In this document: one piece after another, positions 25,825 through 38,500 of the stretch | How the letters are laid out: each line of letters starts with the position of its first letter | How positions within the stretch are numbered: position 1 is the stretch's first letter | Assembly (NCBI GenBank): GCA_003254885.1 | Contig: QANT01000404.1 | Location: forward strand, 1 to 64,000 | DNA from: Purshia tridentata | Lineage: Eukaryota; Streptophyta; Magnoliopsida; Rosales; Rosaceae | Length of the DNA stretch: 64,000 nucleotides | Direction of reading: 5' to 3' | Notes under the pieces: model-generated | Databases searched by the model: none | Told to the model about the DNA's origin: nothing | Seen by the model: only the letters and a program-made list of their open reading frames with translations | Made by a program: the position numbers and the translations under genes

Positions 25825-26525
25825 GGCCAGTTTGGGATTGTTGTGTGGTGAGAAAAAGTTGCTGTGAGGTAAAACAATTAAATGTTTGGTAAACTGTGTT
25901 TTTGAAAGTTCTGTGAATCTTAAAAGCAACAGTATAATGTTTGGTAAATTTTGATGTAAAAGTGCTGTGACTATGTATAATGACCAAAATAGACATAGTG
26001 CTGAAAGTGCATTTTAATTTTTCGTCTGGTAAAACAAGAATGCTTTCACTTGCTTTTTTTACTTTTAATTATGATTTTTTTTACTTTTATTTATTTTTTT
26101 TCTAACTTTTATTTATAATTTTTTTTCTAAGTTTTGTTTATGATTTTTTTAGTAAAAATTATTCTCATGACTTACATATATAAAACTCAATTTATATTAA
26201 TATTTTTTGTCATTGTATTTTGTTAATTAAAAGGTAATTATGCTATTAAAATTTAAAATTATAATTATAATTTTTTAATGAGAGGGATAAAGATTGTCAT
26301 TTTTAAATTGGGTGAGGGAAATTTCATAAGTTATTACTACTTCCCCCCACAGCAGACTTTGAAAGCATCTCTTTAGCTGTTTTATTCCAACCTCCAAAAT
26401 ATGCTTTTTCCCATCTCTATTTTCAAAATACGCAGATTTTACTTTATTAACCAAATACCAAAAACTGTTTTGAGGTAAAAATAAACAACTTATTTACAAG
26501 GCATCTCAACCCCAAACTAATGTCC
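25825..26525. mobile_element. Putative MITE, about 700 bp
   Basis: The left end GGCCAGTTTGGGATTG and the right end read inwards, GGACATTAGTTTGGGGTTG, are imperfect inverted copies. Phrases such as TTTGGTAAA, AAAGTGCT and GCTGTG recur inside. The interior is very AT-rich and encodes nothing. The target duplication is unclear (3 bp at most), so the superfamily is not assigned. Confidence 0.5.
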
Positions 26526-26868
26526 TAAAAAGAAAAAGAAGAACTGATCTTGGAAAAGAAATGAAGAAATCTATCAACCAAGGATCTAATGGAGGTGGGA
26601 GATTTTGTATATCTATTATTCTATTGCCCAATATATATACCATTAGACTAAAAAAGTCATTCCAATCGTAAGAAACAAATTACAGGAGGTAAATAATGCT
26701 CTTGTTGGTACAATTTATTAAAACACCACTTAGAAGGATACGATGATCCGCTTATATTTTATGTGGTGGTATTGTGTTTACGAATGTGTGGTTTAAATAC
26801 AATTGTTTCAAATTGAAACTTTTGTCTATTATTGGGTATACTAAAAGGGATATTTTTTTAAATAATAA

Positions 26869-27047
26869 TGTTATTCTTACCATGTTTTTATACCATCTTA
26901 TGTGTCATTATTGTTCTGGATATGGTATTTTCTTATTTTTAGTGTTTTTATTTTTATTTTTTTAGTGTCTAATGTATTAATGCCATGTAGATTGTCACGT
27001 AAGATGATATAAAATTATGGTATAAAAATGTGGTAAGTGTAGCATTT
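26869..27047. mobile_element. Short MITE with inverted ends, about 180 bp
   Basis: The left end (CTTACCATGTTTTTATACCA, 26877-26896) is repeated in reverse as CTTACCACATTTTTATACCA read inwards from the right (27038 leftwards). CATCTTATGTG and its counterpart CATCTTACGTG follow on each arm. The two arms could fold into a hairpin. Target duplication not certain. Confidence 0.65.
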
Positions 27048-28362
27048 TTGTTTTTTTAAATTGTATCAAGATATTTTAGAATAAAATTAACACTAGTTTC
27101 CATTTTAAGTTATTAAGTTAAAAACAATATTAGTACAACTTAAAGAGTCGAAAGACGTGAACCATCAACATAAAGTTAATGCAGTTGTAAGATTAAAAGT
27201 TTAAGATTTAGTATTTAATTTGGCATTAAAAAGTCTGCATCAGCTTTCGGCATTTTGTAGAGATGTGGTGCTAATGCATGTACCATGTAAAACATATATG
27301 ATGAACAATCTGAAGAATTGTGGAGAAAATTAATGTAAGGTTTTTTGATAGTTGAATTAGCCTTTCAAATCAGTGCATGTAGCAGTGGAAAGGTTCCAGC
27401 TTAAGGAGATATCAGATAAGTGCTCTTTCCATTCAAGTGAAATCAGCAACAACCAAGAGCAGCCAAAGTTTTAACGCTACTCTAATGCACCACTTGACTT
27501 TATATAAAGTTATCTTCCTTTAGATGGTTCAATTCATGACCTAATTTGCCTTAATTTCAAATTATTAAACATATTATAAATTAACATTTCTACACTAGTA
27601 ATGGGCTCTCCACTATGGTTCAAACCCACTACTGCATTGGTCAGAGGTCTAACATTGGCTCTCTCTCCCTAAAAAATGGGCTTAAATTTTTGCACTCTCT
27701 CTGTCCAAAACAGCTGTAGTAAATGAACTAATCAAGCAACTGAGACATGTTTTCTTTTCTAGAATGTTACATCTTAAAAAAAATGGGAAAAAAAAAATTG
27801 GGTCATTCAGATTTGCAGAGTGGGAACTTGAAAACAGATTTTGATTTTCTATGGAGCTGCACATAAAGCCATTGAGGGAGGCCTATGCAATTAGTTGGGA
27901 ATCAAAGGACTTTAGTATGGAAATTTTAAATAAGGCAAGTGGACTAATGTGGGATTGCAATTGTTCAATCAAATTAAGATCCTTGATAACATAATATGAA
28001 GTATTAGTTGAGTGCTGGTTCCTAATTATCTTATCCATGGGAAACAGATGAAAGAGGAATCTGATCAAAGACCCACTTGAAACAAAATATGAACAGTTTA
28101 CACATGTATCTAGCAAAATATATTTGGTCAGTATCCGTGTGATCATAGTGCGCTGATGTTTTAACTTTTCATTTGTAGGAAACGTTGTCACCTGTTCATG
28201 AAGGTTTGGTATTAGGTCATTAAAAGACTCTCTCTCTCTCTGGGGGGCATTGAGGGAAAATAGGCATGCTTTATTACCAGTGTACTTGTAGAATTTCCTT
28301 CAAGTGAAAGGTGAAAAGAAGCCATGTCTGCACATATTAGATATTTAGTAGAATTAAAAATA

Positions 28363-28766
28363 GGCTTATTTATAGATATACTCTTTGAAATGTACTTCTT
28401 TTTTTTCGTTTTACTCTCTAAAAATTAAATCTTTCTATTTTGTTTTCCAAACTTTACATTCTCACCTACACTTTCAATTTCATCTATTATCTGGAGTTTT
28501 AGAGTTTTATTTTGAGTAATCTTTATATGGTTGTAAAGAAAAGATGCATAGCTTCAAAACGAGTATAAAATTGATAATTTTGGTGGATATTTAATAGGTT
28601 AAAAGTCAGGCCAAAGTTGAGATTAAAACTAGACTAATTAATGAAATTGACAAAATTTAGCTATTATAAGTTATTTGTAAAGTTCGGAGGACAAAATGAA
28701 AGAATTTAATTTTCGAGAGGCAAAGTGAAAAAAAAATGTTTCAAAGAACAAATCTATGAATAAGCT
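28363..28766. mobile_element. Mutator-like MITE with 9-bp target duplication
   Basis: Long terminal inverted repeats of roughly 95 bases: the left arm begins GGCTTATTTATAGATATA, and the right arm read inwards begins AGCTTATTCATAGATTTG. They continue in parallel through CTCTTTGAAA, TTTTTTTTC, AAAATTAAAT and AACTTTACA. A perfect 9-bp direct repeat, TTAAAAATA, flanks it (28354-28362 and 28767-28775). Long inverted ends plus a 9-bp duplication are the hallmark of Mutator-like elements. No transposase is encoded, so it needed an autonomous partner. Confidence 0.85.
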
Positions 28767-29568
28767 TTAAAAATATACAGATAACTAAAGTCAAAAAAAG
28801 GTCCCCACTTCCCATATGATATAGCTATCTAATTAAATCTAGTATGTTTCCGCTTCCTAAATCTGCACCTTTAGTTTACTTATTACATAAATTATTATGA
28901 TCACTTATTATTAGAAAAATAAACTGTTACATAATCTAGTGATTTGAAAATGTGGTTCCTATTATTCATTCCTATATGATTTAGACTGTCGCATTTAACT
29001 CTTAAATGCCATTTGTTCTTCAAGGTGATGCCAGTTGTATTCATAAAGTGCTGCATTTCCAAGATTGAACACTGGTCTGTTGGTTTTTCATGTGAAAAGG
29101 ACAAACTAATAATGATGGTCCATTTGTAAAGAACTGCACTGCAGGATTATAAGATTGAAATGCATATTATCTCCCCTGAGTGAATGAACTTAAGCGAATG
29201 CAGATTTTGAGAGATAAGTGTGAAAACAAAAATTAGGGTTCAAGATCACATGTTTCCTGCTCCTGTGTATCCCCAAGCTGACCTACCAAATGGAAAAAAA
29301 GAATTTCATTGGCCTCTAGCTGCTGACATTGCCTGGCCATTGGAAACTTTTTATATTCTTTATATTCTTAATATGTTTATTTGTTTATTCCAGACCCACT
29401 ATGACATAACCAAAATCCACTCTGTATATATACTTCAATAGTCACTCAGCTTTCCTCACCAAAGCTAACAGTCCCTTTGCATCACATTGAGCACCCTGGC
29501 AACTATCAACTCTAACTTCTTCATTCTAGGTTAGAATATTTGGAAATAATTTTCTGTCCATTGCCAAA

Positions 29569-31575
29569 ATGGCTCAGGAAAAGGAAGTAGCTAGTGGAAT
29601 GGAGTGGAGAATAAGAATGGGAGATGGTTCATCTGAAATTTTGGCTCCAGAGGCAGGGCCTGCCACAAGAGCCTGGCTTACTTTAAAGGGTTTGATTGTA
29701 GGGTTGGTGTTAAAAGTGTGGAGGTTCTTGAAGAAAGCTTGGGACTTGGGACATAATGAGCCCAGAAAAGTGATTCATTGTTTCAAGGTGGGGATGGCTC
29801 TCACTGTGGTCTCACTCTTTTACTATATGAGACCTCTGTATGAAGGTGTGGGAGGAAATGCTATGTGGGCAGTTATGACAGTTGTGGTTGTCTTTGAAAA
29901 CACTGTGGGTAAGTTCCTAGTCTTCATTACAAATTTTAGATTTAGTGATTTACACACACATAACATCAATGTTTAGATGCTGCAATATAACAGTAACTTG
30001 CCTGAAGTTAAATATCTCAAACTCTTTAAAATGCAGGTGCAACATTGTGTAAATGTATAAACAGAATTTGTGGAACTTTTCTTGCTGGCTTTCTTGCCAT
30101 TGGCATCCACTGGATAGGCAATCAAGCAGGGGATAAATTTGAGCCTTTCATTGTTGGAACTTCAGTTTTTTTATTAGGTATGTAGCCCTATATGTTAATG
30201 TTCTCATTATTTTGACTAGCTAACTATAATAAACACTTCCAATGGGCTATTGTTCTTATTATCATTTTTTCTTTTTTCCTTTTCAGCTTCTGCAGCAACC
30301 TTCTCCAGATTTATACCATCAATAAAAGCTCGGTTTGATTATGGTGCTTTGATCTTCATTCTCACATTCAGCTTAGTTACAGTTTCGGGTTACCGGGTGG
30401 ATAAATTATTCAATTTGGCCAATCAAAGATTATCGACCATCATCATTGGGACTTCCTTGTGCGTCATTATAACAATGGTCATTTGCCCCATTTGGGCTGG
30501 GGAGGAACTCCATATGCTTATCACTCGCAATATGGATAAGCTTACCTATTCCTTAGATGGTAGATACTTTAATCAAATACCAAGAAACTTGCGCTAAGGT
30601 TTAGGACAATCTCACTGACAATATACATGTCCCATTATGTTTCAGGTTGTGTTACAGAGTATTTCAATGATAATGAAGGGTCTAGTGACAGAGACAAAGA
30701 GTCTGATAAAAAATTGCTTGGCTACAAATGTGTTCTAGGTTCAAAGGCAACAGAAGAATCCATGGTATGTAACAAAAATACAATTGCATGGTTTCATTGA
30801 GTTATTCAGAATGATCCTCTCTTTTCATTTTTGACTGAAACTAGACATTGACATTGTTTTTTTACAGGCCAATTTTGCTAGATGGGAGCCTGCACATGGC
30901 CGATTCAACTTTCGCCATCCATGGAAACAATACCTCAAAATTGGGGCATCAATGCGAGATTGTGCTTATTGCATCGAGGCCCTCAATGGTTGTATCAATT
31001 CTGAGAATCAGGTAATACACGAGTTAGACACTCTCATATTCATAGTACTAATGGGGAATATATTGTCACCAATCAATGCTTCAACTTAAACCATTTCATC
31101 TGAACTACAGGTCCATGAGTTCACAAAGAAGCACATCAGCAACATTTCATTAAAAGTAAGCTCTGACTCTTCAAGAGTCATAAAAGAGCTTGCAAGGACC
31201 ATGAAAACAATGAAGAGATCATCAACAATAGATTTACTAGTTGGAGAAATGAACAATGCAGTTCTTGAGCTTCGAAAGGACTTAAAATCTCTTCCGAGTT
31301 TATTCATTCCACAGCCACTGCAAGAAGCTGAGTGTCCTGAAAACAAAGAGCAAGGCCCCACAAAAGCTTCAGTTCCTCTCATGGAAATCATTCCACTTGT
31401 AACTTTAGCTTCTTTGCTGACTGAAATTGTTGCGCGGATTGAAGGCATGGTTAATGCAGTTGAAGAGCTGGGGAAGTTGGCTTCATACAAGTTTGTCAAG
31501 GATGGGAAGACGAATCAGAATCAGCCTATGACAAAAGTTGTACCAGATCAACACAAGGAAGAGGATAAGAATTAG
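29569..31575 (+). CDS. Aluminium-activated malate transporter (ALMT) family channel
   Basis: Six exons: 29569-29908, 30037-30177, 30287-30559, 30646-30764, 30868-31011 and 31111-31575. All are GT-AG and in phase, giving 493 residues, the normal family length. Residues about 60-220 hold the membrane domain with several hydrophobic helices (for example VGMALTVVSLFYYMRPL, MWAVMTVVVVFE, FLAGFLAIGIHWIG, LIFILTFSLVTVSGY). The conserved WEP motif followed by A-H-G is at 297-302, and the remaining C-terminal half is cytosolic and mostly helical. ALMTs are anion channels of the plasma membrane or tonoplast that pass malate and other anions. Roles include Al tolerance, guard-cell movement and GABA signalling. 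It most resembles the ALMT2/ALMT10 subgroup by eye, which is inference. The ATG is the first Met of the family-typical start. Confidence 0.93.
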
Positions 31576-32430
31576 AACCCTTTTAAGGAAGGGTCTGAGA
31601 GTTGTATCACATTCTTGGCAGATTGTCATGCACAGTACAAAATGCAGATTGGAAGTGGTGCTCTAAAATCATAGCTCTAACAACTTGGACCACAATTGAT
31701 ATCTCCCAATTTTACAGTATGATGTGCTTGGATCTGAGGCTCTGATTGCATATGGCTACTTGACTTATTTTGGCAATGTCCCAAGTGCATATGTAAATAG
31801 CATAATATTTCTATATTTACAACACATTGTGTCCCCTGTTCTTGCCCAGAGTTTGCTATTTGATCATAGAAGAAAAATCTCTTGGGTACTAATTGTTGTG
31901 AAGGACAGTTACTTCAATAAAGATAATATTCTTGTGTAAGTGCTTTTAGCAGTTAATTTTAGTATTAATAAGATCAAACTCATGTATTTGGTGTTTGTAG
32001 ATGAATTCTTCCTGGGCCAATGACATAAGAAAGTAGGAGGACATCTTTTTTGTATCATGTCTTGCAAGTTGCATTAGAGAAAAATTCAAAAAAGTAGGTC
32101 AATCAAAACAGAAATTGATATTACCGAAATTTTACTATTTTGTTTGATAGAAATATGTAAAAACTTTTGTTTAAGTTATAGAAGTACTTTTCAGTGTTTT
32201 CTAGAGAAACACTCTAATGAAGCACTTCCTAGTACAGTTGTAAGCATTTTGAAGTGCTTCTAACACAAACGCTACCCTCAGAAGTGTTGTTGAGCAAAAA
32301 GTGATTCGTATAGAAGCATTCCCAAAGAGGCTTGGTTCTGGTGGGCCTTGTTCCCAATTTCTTTACCAGGCTTTAACATCAAGCCCAATATTCAACGTGG
32401 GCTTACTAACTCGGATTCATTTGGGCCTCA
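31576..32430. other. 3' UTR of the transporter and short spacer
   Basis: The first 350 bases or so look like transporter 3' UTR (AATAAAGATAA near 31916). A small MITE-like inverted repeat follows at about 32168-32280. The promoter of the next gene begins close to 32400. Confidence 0.5.
32168..32280. mobile_element. Possible small MITE remnant
   Basis: GTTTAAGTTATAGAAGTACTT near 32170 and, in reverse from about 32268, GTTTGTGTTAGAAGCACTTC are imperfect inverted copies. Between them AGTGTTTTCTAGAGAAACACT (32193-32213) is itself almost palindromic. This layout suits a hairpin-type MITE, but no target duplication was identified. Confidence 0.35.
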
Positions 32431-32438
32431 TATATAAA
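32431..32438 (+). promoter_or_regulatory. Probable TATA box
   Basis: TATATAAA lies about 95 bases before the ATG at 32532, a normal promoter distance for a short leader. A plant GGGCC-type element (TGGGCC, near 32421) sits just upstream. Confidence 0.55.
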
Positions 32439-32531
32439 CAAACAATTGAAGAAGGAACTTTCTTGACGTTCCCCTTCACTTCGTCACGGCAGTCGCTGCC
32501 TTAAACCCTTCGAAGCTGAACAGCTTTGTTC

Positions 32532-34806
32532 ATGGCGGAGTCCATTATTACCTCTGAAAAACCCTCTACTTCGTCCCCTTTGGAACCGCCTTCCCGTATC
32601 GTCTGCCAAGTGTATGCTCTTGTCCAACCCCACCCCTTTTTAATTTTCAAAGTTCGTTAATTTTGTGTGAATTTCGCCGATTTTTAATTTATATAAATCT
32701 TTTGTGTTCTTCTCAATGCAGTTGCCAGAAGCAATTTTCACAATATACATGCCCTCGATGCAACTCTCGGTACTGTTCCCTGCAGTGCTACAAGGTATGC
32801 TAATAATTGTTCTAGTAATTTATTGGGATTGATTGCAATTTGTATAATATTTTTGTTTTTGGTTAATTTGATATGTTTTGTATTTTTTTGAAAAGTCCCA
32901 TAGTATTCGATGCACCGAATCGTTTATGCGAGAAAATGTGGTGGGGGAGCTTGGACAATTGGGTCCTGACGACCAAACTAAACAGAAGATGCTAGACATA
33001 GTGAAACGGTTTCATTATGAAGAAGAAACTGATGGCATGATGGATGAGGATGGTATGTTGTAATAATAATAATTATTATTATTTTAATTTGGTGCTCTTA
33101 TTTTGCTATAAAATTTATGGGGTTGCAAGTTCAATGACCCTTTTGGTGCATGCTTGGAAATTTTGCATGTTATTCATTGTAAGGTCTGAAATGAGATTAG
33201 GATAGTTGCTGCTTAGGAACAGAGAAGTTTCCTGTTGAGGGTTTCCTACTGATTTGGTTTCAGAATTAGGACTAGACTATAGTTATGAACACATGTTTAT
33301 TGGGATTGAGGGTGGAGTGAAGAATATCTGCTTTGATGGAGGCAATGCTCACTGATTGTAGAGTAGTTGACGACATGCGCAAGTTTAATTAAACATTGGA
33401 TCTTTTTAGTATTTGAGTACAAATGAAGCAGGTTCGGTGCAATTTTGAATGGGGTCTTATTGATGGCGCGGTTAAGGCTGCAATAAATAAAATTGCTATT
33501 TAGTTTACTTGAGGTTAAGAGTGAGAGTTTCTGTTTACTTTCTGTGGATTATTGACTTACCTAATTAATATTCATGTCAATTTATGGTCCTTAAATGCTT
33601 TTTCAGCAAATTTGCTTAACGATTCATGATCACTGATCAAAGTCTTCTCTTATCTTTTTGGCAGATTCTACTCTTTCTGAGGAGACTATTCAAAAAGTAC
33701 TGTCTGGTACATTCCTGTTATCCTTTCATTAATGTGTTTAGTTTCTAGTTCTCAAGTTATTTCCCATCTTTCATTCATACTGATTTTAAATTTTAATAGA
33801 CAGATCCTAGCACCCCTTAGTTTATAGTTGGAAGTTTTAATCGTATGTCTTCTGGATTATGTGATCTCTGAGTTCCTTGTTATTTTCAAAATCTGACATG
33901 GGTTTATTGTCATTAATCTTTGCAGGAGGTCAAGTTAGTTTTGATGATCTATCTGTAGAAGAGAAGAAGCTATTCCAAAGAGCTGTTGCATCCGGGGAAT
34001 TGAGTAAGCTGATTAAGCCTTGGGATCCATGGTGGTTGAAGCCTTCTGCCAGAACAATATCATTCAGCAAGGAAGGAACCCAACTTATCCAACCGCTTTC
34101 CATAGGGGAAGAATCCATATCACCAGAAGATGATTTAGAAAGCGACCAACCAAGTGAGATTCCCCTCGGGCCAGACACCCCACTGCCTCCAGTCAGCAAG
34201 CTCAGTTCCACAAAGCCATCACCATCCTTAGCTGTTCATCTGGTTGACATTATATATAGCTACTGTTTCACACTCCGTCTTTACAATGGAGAGTGGCAAT
34301 CAGATGCCATAGGATCAGCCATGGTGGTGCTTTCTGTGTCCTCTGTATTGGGTCAAGGTGGACAACCAGAGACTATCCTTGAAGCTCTGTCCTATTGCTT
34401 GGAGCAGACGTGCTCTCCAGCTTTCAAACAGATGGGTGGCCTGAAATTTGGGCTTGGTCTAATAGATGATGTTATAAGCCTATTAACGTTAGGAAGTCCC
34501 GCTTTATTGAGCATGCTTTGCGATCTGCAGAGGCTGGTTCAGGCTGGGGAGAGGGAGCTGAAATCAGAGAAACAGAAGAAGTCGAGAAGAGTTGAAATTA
34601 GGAGTAAGCTCAAGCAGGCTGAGAGGAAAATTTATTTCATAATGTGTTGGGTGAATGAGCAACCTGGGGAAGCTTGGTGTTCCTTAGCAGCCATTGTAAG
34701 CGCAGAGAAAACTTCAGCTTTCAACTATGAAGCTGTTTCAAGGCCTGAGAAAGCGGACAATAAAGGAGAACCTAGGGGCAAGGCTTTGATCCAGGAGATT
34801 AAATGA
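32532..34806 (+). CDS. Zinc finger HIT domain protein, ZNHIT2-like
   Basis: Five exons: 32532-32611, 32722-32794, 32896-33052, 33665-33706 and 33926-34806. All are GT-AG and in phase, giving 410 residues. A complete zf-HIT motif spans residues 25-57 with ligands C25, C28, C37, C40, C45, C49, H53 and C57, and exon borders cut through it. After an acidic stretch, a conserved segment (FDDLSVEEKKLFQRAVASG, then IKPWDPWW) is characteristic of ZNHIT2/FON proteins, followed by a helical C-terminal half. Animal ZNHIT2 links the R2TP/HSP90 co-chaperone machinery to U5 snRNP and other complex assembly. The same role in plants is inference. The start was chosen as the first ATG after the TATA box. Confidence 0.9.
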
Positions 34807-35587
34807 GTAACCATTTTCTTTTTTAAAAAAATTCATGGGCATGAGAGAAGCAGAGAGTATGTATTATAAACGGTTGTATGATTAGGACTTGTAAATGTGT
34901 TGTGTACTTTTGTCCATATAGAATTTAGCAATCAGATCTTTTCTTCACCACTTGTTATTCATTATGTAATGCTTCACATTTTTCACTGGGATTCTTGACA
35001 TTAACAAGACCATTAAGATTTTGTGACCTGATAGAAATTCTTTCATTTTGAGTGAGTAATTCCTCCAATGGGTTGTCGGGTTTGGATTCCATATGGATAC
35101 CAGATTACCAAATCCACGGAATGTGGTCCGACTTTAGAAGTCACTAACAGCATCACAGGTGTGGATAGCTTACACTATGTTTTTTTTTTTTGGCCAAATA
35201 GCTTTCACTATGTTAGTTGAGTGAAAACAACGTCGTTTATTGGTTTTAGTTACATCGACAGTTATAGTGTCGGTTTCTCAGCCCGCCGAATGATATAACT
35301 ATATTATATTAATCATTCCGAATTCCCAGACAATGGCAACTCCGTTATTCATCTAACAATCAGGGGCCATTTTTTCCACCCCAAAACTATATGACTCGCA
35401 GTGTCTCTCTCTACCAGTCCATTGATTACCATAAACCTCATTGTCTCAGTCATTTCATTTCAGAGAACATTCGAAGAACGTAGTCGTCTTCTCTCGGCTC
35501 AACTCGGTTCGACTCGGTCTCTCTTTCCCGATTCGAACAAGAAGCCCAAGTTTCCAACCCATCTCTGCAACCATCTTCCGTGCAGAT
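34807..35587. other. Spacer and promoter of the UBX gene
   Basis: Contains the 3' end of the HIT gene, a retroposon micro-insertion at 35180-35197, and from about 35390 a pyrimidine-rich leader of the PUX10-like gene. No other gene was seen. Confidence 0.5.
35165..35212. mobile_element. Micro-insertion: poly(A)-tail retroposon footprint
   Basis: ATAGCTTACACTATG and ATAGCTTTCACTATG (one difference) flank an 18-base insert made of T12 and GGCCAA. On the minus strand the insert reads TTGGCC followed by a 12-base A tail. A poly(A) tail bordered by a 15-bp target duplication is the mark of target-primed reverse transcription, here with nearly all of the element missing. Confidence 0.65.
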
Positions 35588-38500
35588 ATGGTTGATGTAG
35601 CCGACAAATTAGCGTATTTCCAAGCGATCACGGGCCTAGACGACCCCGATTTGTGTGTAGAGATCCTCAACGTCCATGGCTGGGACCTCGAGCTCGCGAT
35701 CTCCTCGTTCACCACCACAACCACTCATCCTTCGCCTGAGAGTGCCGACGGCGGCACCACTTCCACTGTCACCGACGCCGGCGGTGGCGGCCAAAACTCT
35801 GTATCTCAACGGCATGAACTGTCGCAGCAATCTGGACCGACTTCAAACGCTGTCGTCGCACCTGGTTTGGCTTGGAAGATCATTACTCTGCCGATTTCGG
35901 TCATTTCCGGTAGTCTAGGGTTGATTTCCGGCGCAATTGGGCTCGGTCTGTGGGCCGCGGGGGGCGTCCTCTCGTACTCGCTCGGAATGATTGGGCTGGG
36001 CCACGGCCGGGACGGCGGAGGCGAGCCGTCGGCCCGGTTAGTATCGGTGTCGGCGGTGGCGTCGGAGGCGATGGAGTTCGTGGCCAGTTTCGAGAGGGAT
36101 TACGGGACGAGGAGGCCGAATTTCGTTAGCGAAGGGTTTATGGACGCGTTGCAGAGGTCGAGGAACTCGTTCAAGCTGTTATTCGTGTACTTGCACTCGC
36201 CGGAACATCTTGATACGCCGTCGTTTTGCCAGAGGACTCTCTGCTCGGAGACCTTGGCGGCGTTTATCAATGAGAATTTCGTATCGTGGGGAGGTAGTAT
36301 TCGGGCCAGTGAAGGCTTCAAGATGAGTAACAGTTTGAAGGCCTCGCGGTTTCCCTTCTGTGCTGTTGTTATGGCCGCCACTAACCAGAGGATTGTGCTG
36401 CTTCAGCAGGTATATTATTCTTTTCTTCCTTCTATTCGTATTCGAGCTATTGGTCTCTAAGATTATCGGTGTTGATAACTCTGCAGGTTTTAATAGTTGA
36501 ATAGATGAATAATATTGTTACTTGCAAGATAACTATGATACCCGAGTTGCAACATTATATGGATTCTTGAACAATGGGAAAGAATAAAAATAAAAAATGC
36601 CAAGAAAGTCGGGGCTTCATGAATTTGGCGATGGGGATAAAATTTGGAGGTTATATATTGGGTACAGATGATATTATATAGTTGGTAATGGATGGGAAAA
36701 TCTTGGAGGATGAAGTTAATCTTTATCAAGGTCATTCTATGGCTCAGCAAGAAGATAGAGGAATGGCATGTATGTCATTTTATCTTCTTAGTTCTTATTA
36801 AGCTTTCTGAAGTTAGAAAATGAATATTCCTTGGGAGAGATAAAGTGCCAATTTGAGTGGCTATCTCACCTATCAGCATGACTTATAAAAAGAAAACATT
36901 TTAACTAGCTTCTTTCTGTTTTCTGTAAAGTCAAGCGACCAGTCAGTATTTAGTGATTGTTGTGGGTTAACGGGAAAACATACAGATTGGTTTAGTGAAT
37001 TAAGTATTGATTTAATTGGCTTTTCTCATTTCAGATTGCTACAAACTTCCCTTGTCCATGCATGCCTTAACATTTGGCTGTGAGTAATGTTAGTAGAACC
37101 ATGACACTTTGGACGGTTGATTGGTGTTTGTGGTATATTTTGGAATCATAGATAGACATCAACCTACTGTTGTAGATTAGTTTTCTAATTCTATCCTTTT
37201 TCTCCTCTCTTTATTTAAATTTATATTTCCCATTCTTCTTTGATTTTTTCTTGTCCGCCCCCTGGGGTTTCTGCTGCTGTTTTTTAAACTCAAGTGTTTA
37301 ATGTTTTTTCAATAACATTGAAAGCATGCGTTTTAGGCCTAAAGTTGAATGTAGGATAGATTTGATTTGAAGGATTAGAGGCCCAACAGAAAGTCTAATG
37401 CATAACTATTTGAGAAAAAATATTCTGCAGTTGTCTTTTAGGAATGTTATCAAGTTGATTTTGATGATGCATCAATATGGTCTTTGCATGGGACTTTGTG
37501 TTAGTTCAACTGACACTTTCTTGGAAATTGCTGTTGTGGGAATTTTAGTTTTGTATTTTATTGCTCGTGTTCTGTAGGATTATGATAAGACTAAGCTTTA
37601 GACAACCGCTTTTTCGTTGTGTAGGAAAAAGGTTTGAATTATGTCTAAAAGTTTGTCAAAATTCTTTTGGAAAGGAGCTAGGTGTATATTCATTTCTCTT
37701 TTGGACTCCAGGTGGATTTCAAATTTGTACGGGAGCTATTTGAATTGAACTTAATCTGTTGATGAGTAAAAATATGCATGTTTGTAGCTTGTTTTGAGTA
37801 TTTTGTTTTATATGTTATCTTTAAGATTGCTTGTTTACTTCTTAAAATGGTGCCTCTTCAAATTGATGTTCTGTGAGTGAGTAATATTTCATTTTGGATC
37901 ATATGATAAAGTTTTGACATTATTATTATTTTTTTTATGGTCCCATTTCCCCATTTCCTTTCAGCTTGATGATAACTAGCAGATGAATGATGACATCTTT
38001 TTGTTCTTGTTCATTTTGTACTTATTGATATATCATTTTTGTAATTTCAAGGTTGAGGGGCCAAAATCTCCTGAAGAAATGCTGTCATTGCTGAACAGAG
38101 TACTTGAAGAAAGTGCTCCTGTTCTTGTTACAGCAAGAATTGATGCAGAAGAAAGAAGAAACAACATTCGTTTAAGAGAGGAGCAAGATGCTGCTTTTAG
38201 AGCAGCACTTGAAGCTGATCAAGTATGCTAATAGTTTAACTAGGTTTCTTGTTTATATTTTACTGTTATGTGACAGACTCCATGCCTTTTCACCTTACCA
38301 ACAAAGGCTTAGGTTTTAGAAAGCTCTATGTTGTTGTTTCTTTAAAAATTACCTTGATGTTGTCATACTTTGCATCAGGCAAGGGAAAACCAGAGGAGAG
38401 AAGAGCAAGAACGTCTGGAAAGAGAAGCTGCTGAAGCTGAGAGGAAGTGTAAGGAGGAAGAAGAGGCTCGTGAAAGAGCAGCACGTGAAGCTGTAGAGAG

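Larger units (their letters stand above)
24641..29568. other. Gene-free spacer with MITEs
   Basis: About 4.9 kb between the bHLH and malate-transporter genes. It contains three inverted-repeat elements (listed separately) and AT-rich DNA. I found no coding exon. The last 170 bases or so before the transporter ATG (TATATATACTTC near 29425) probably hold its promoter and leader. Confidence 0.55.
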
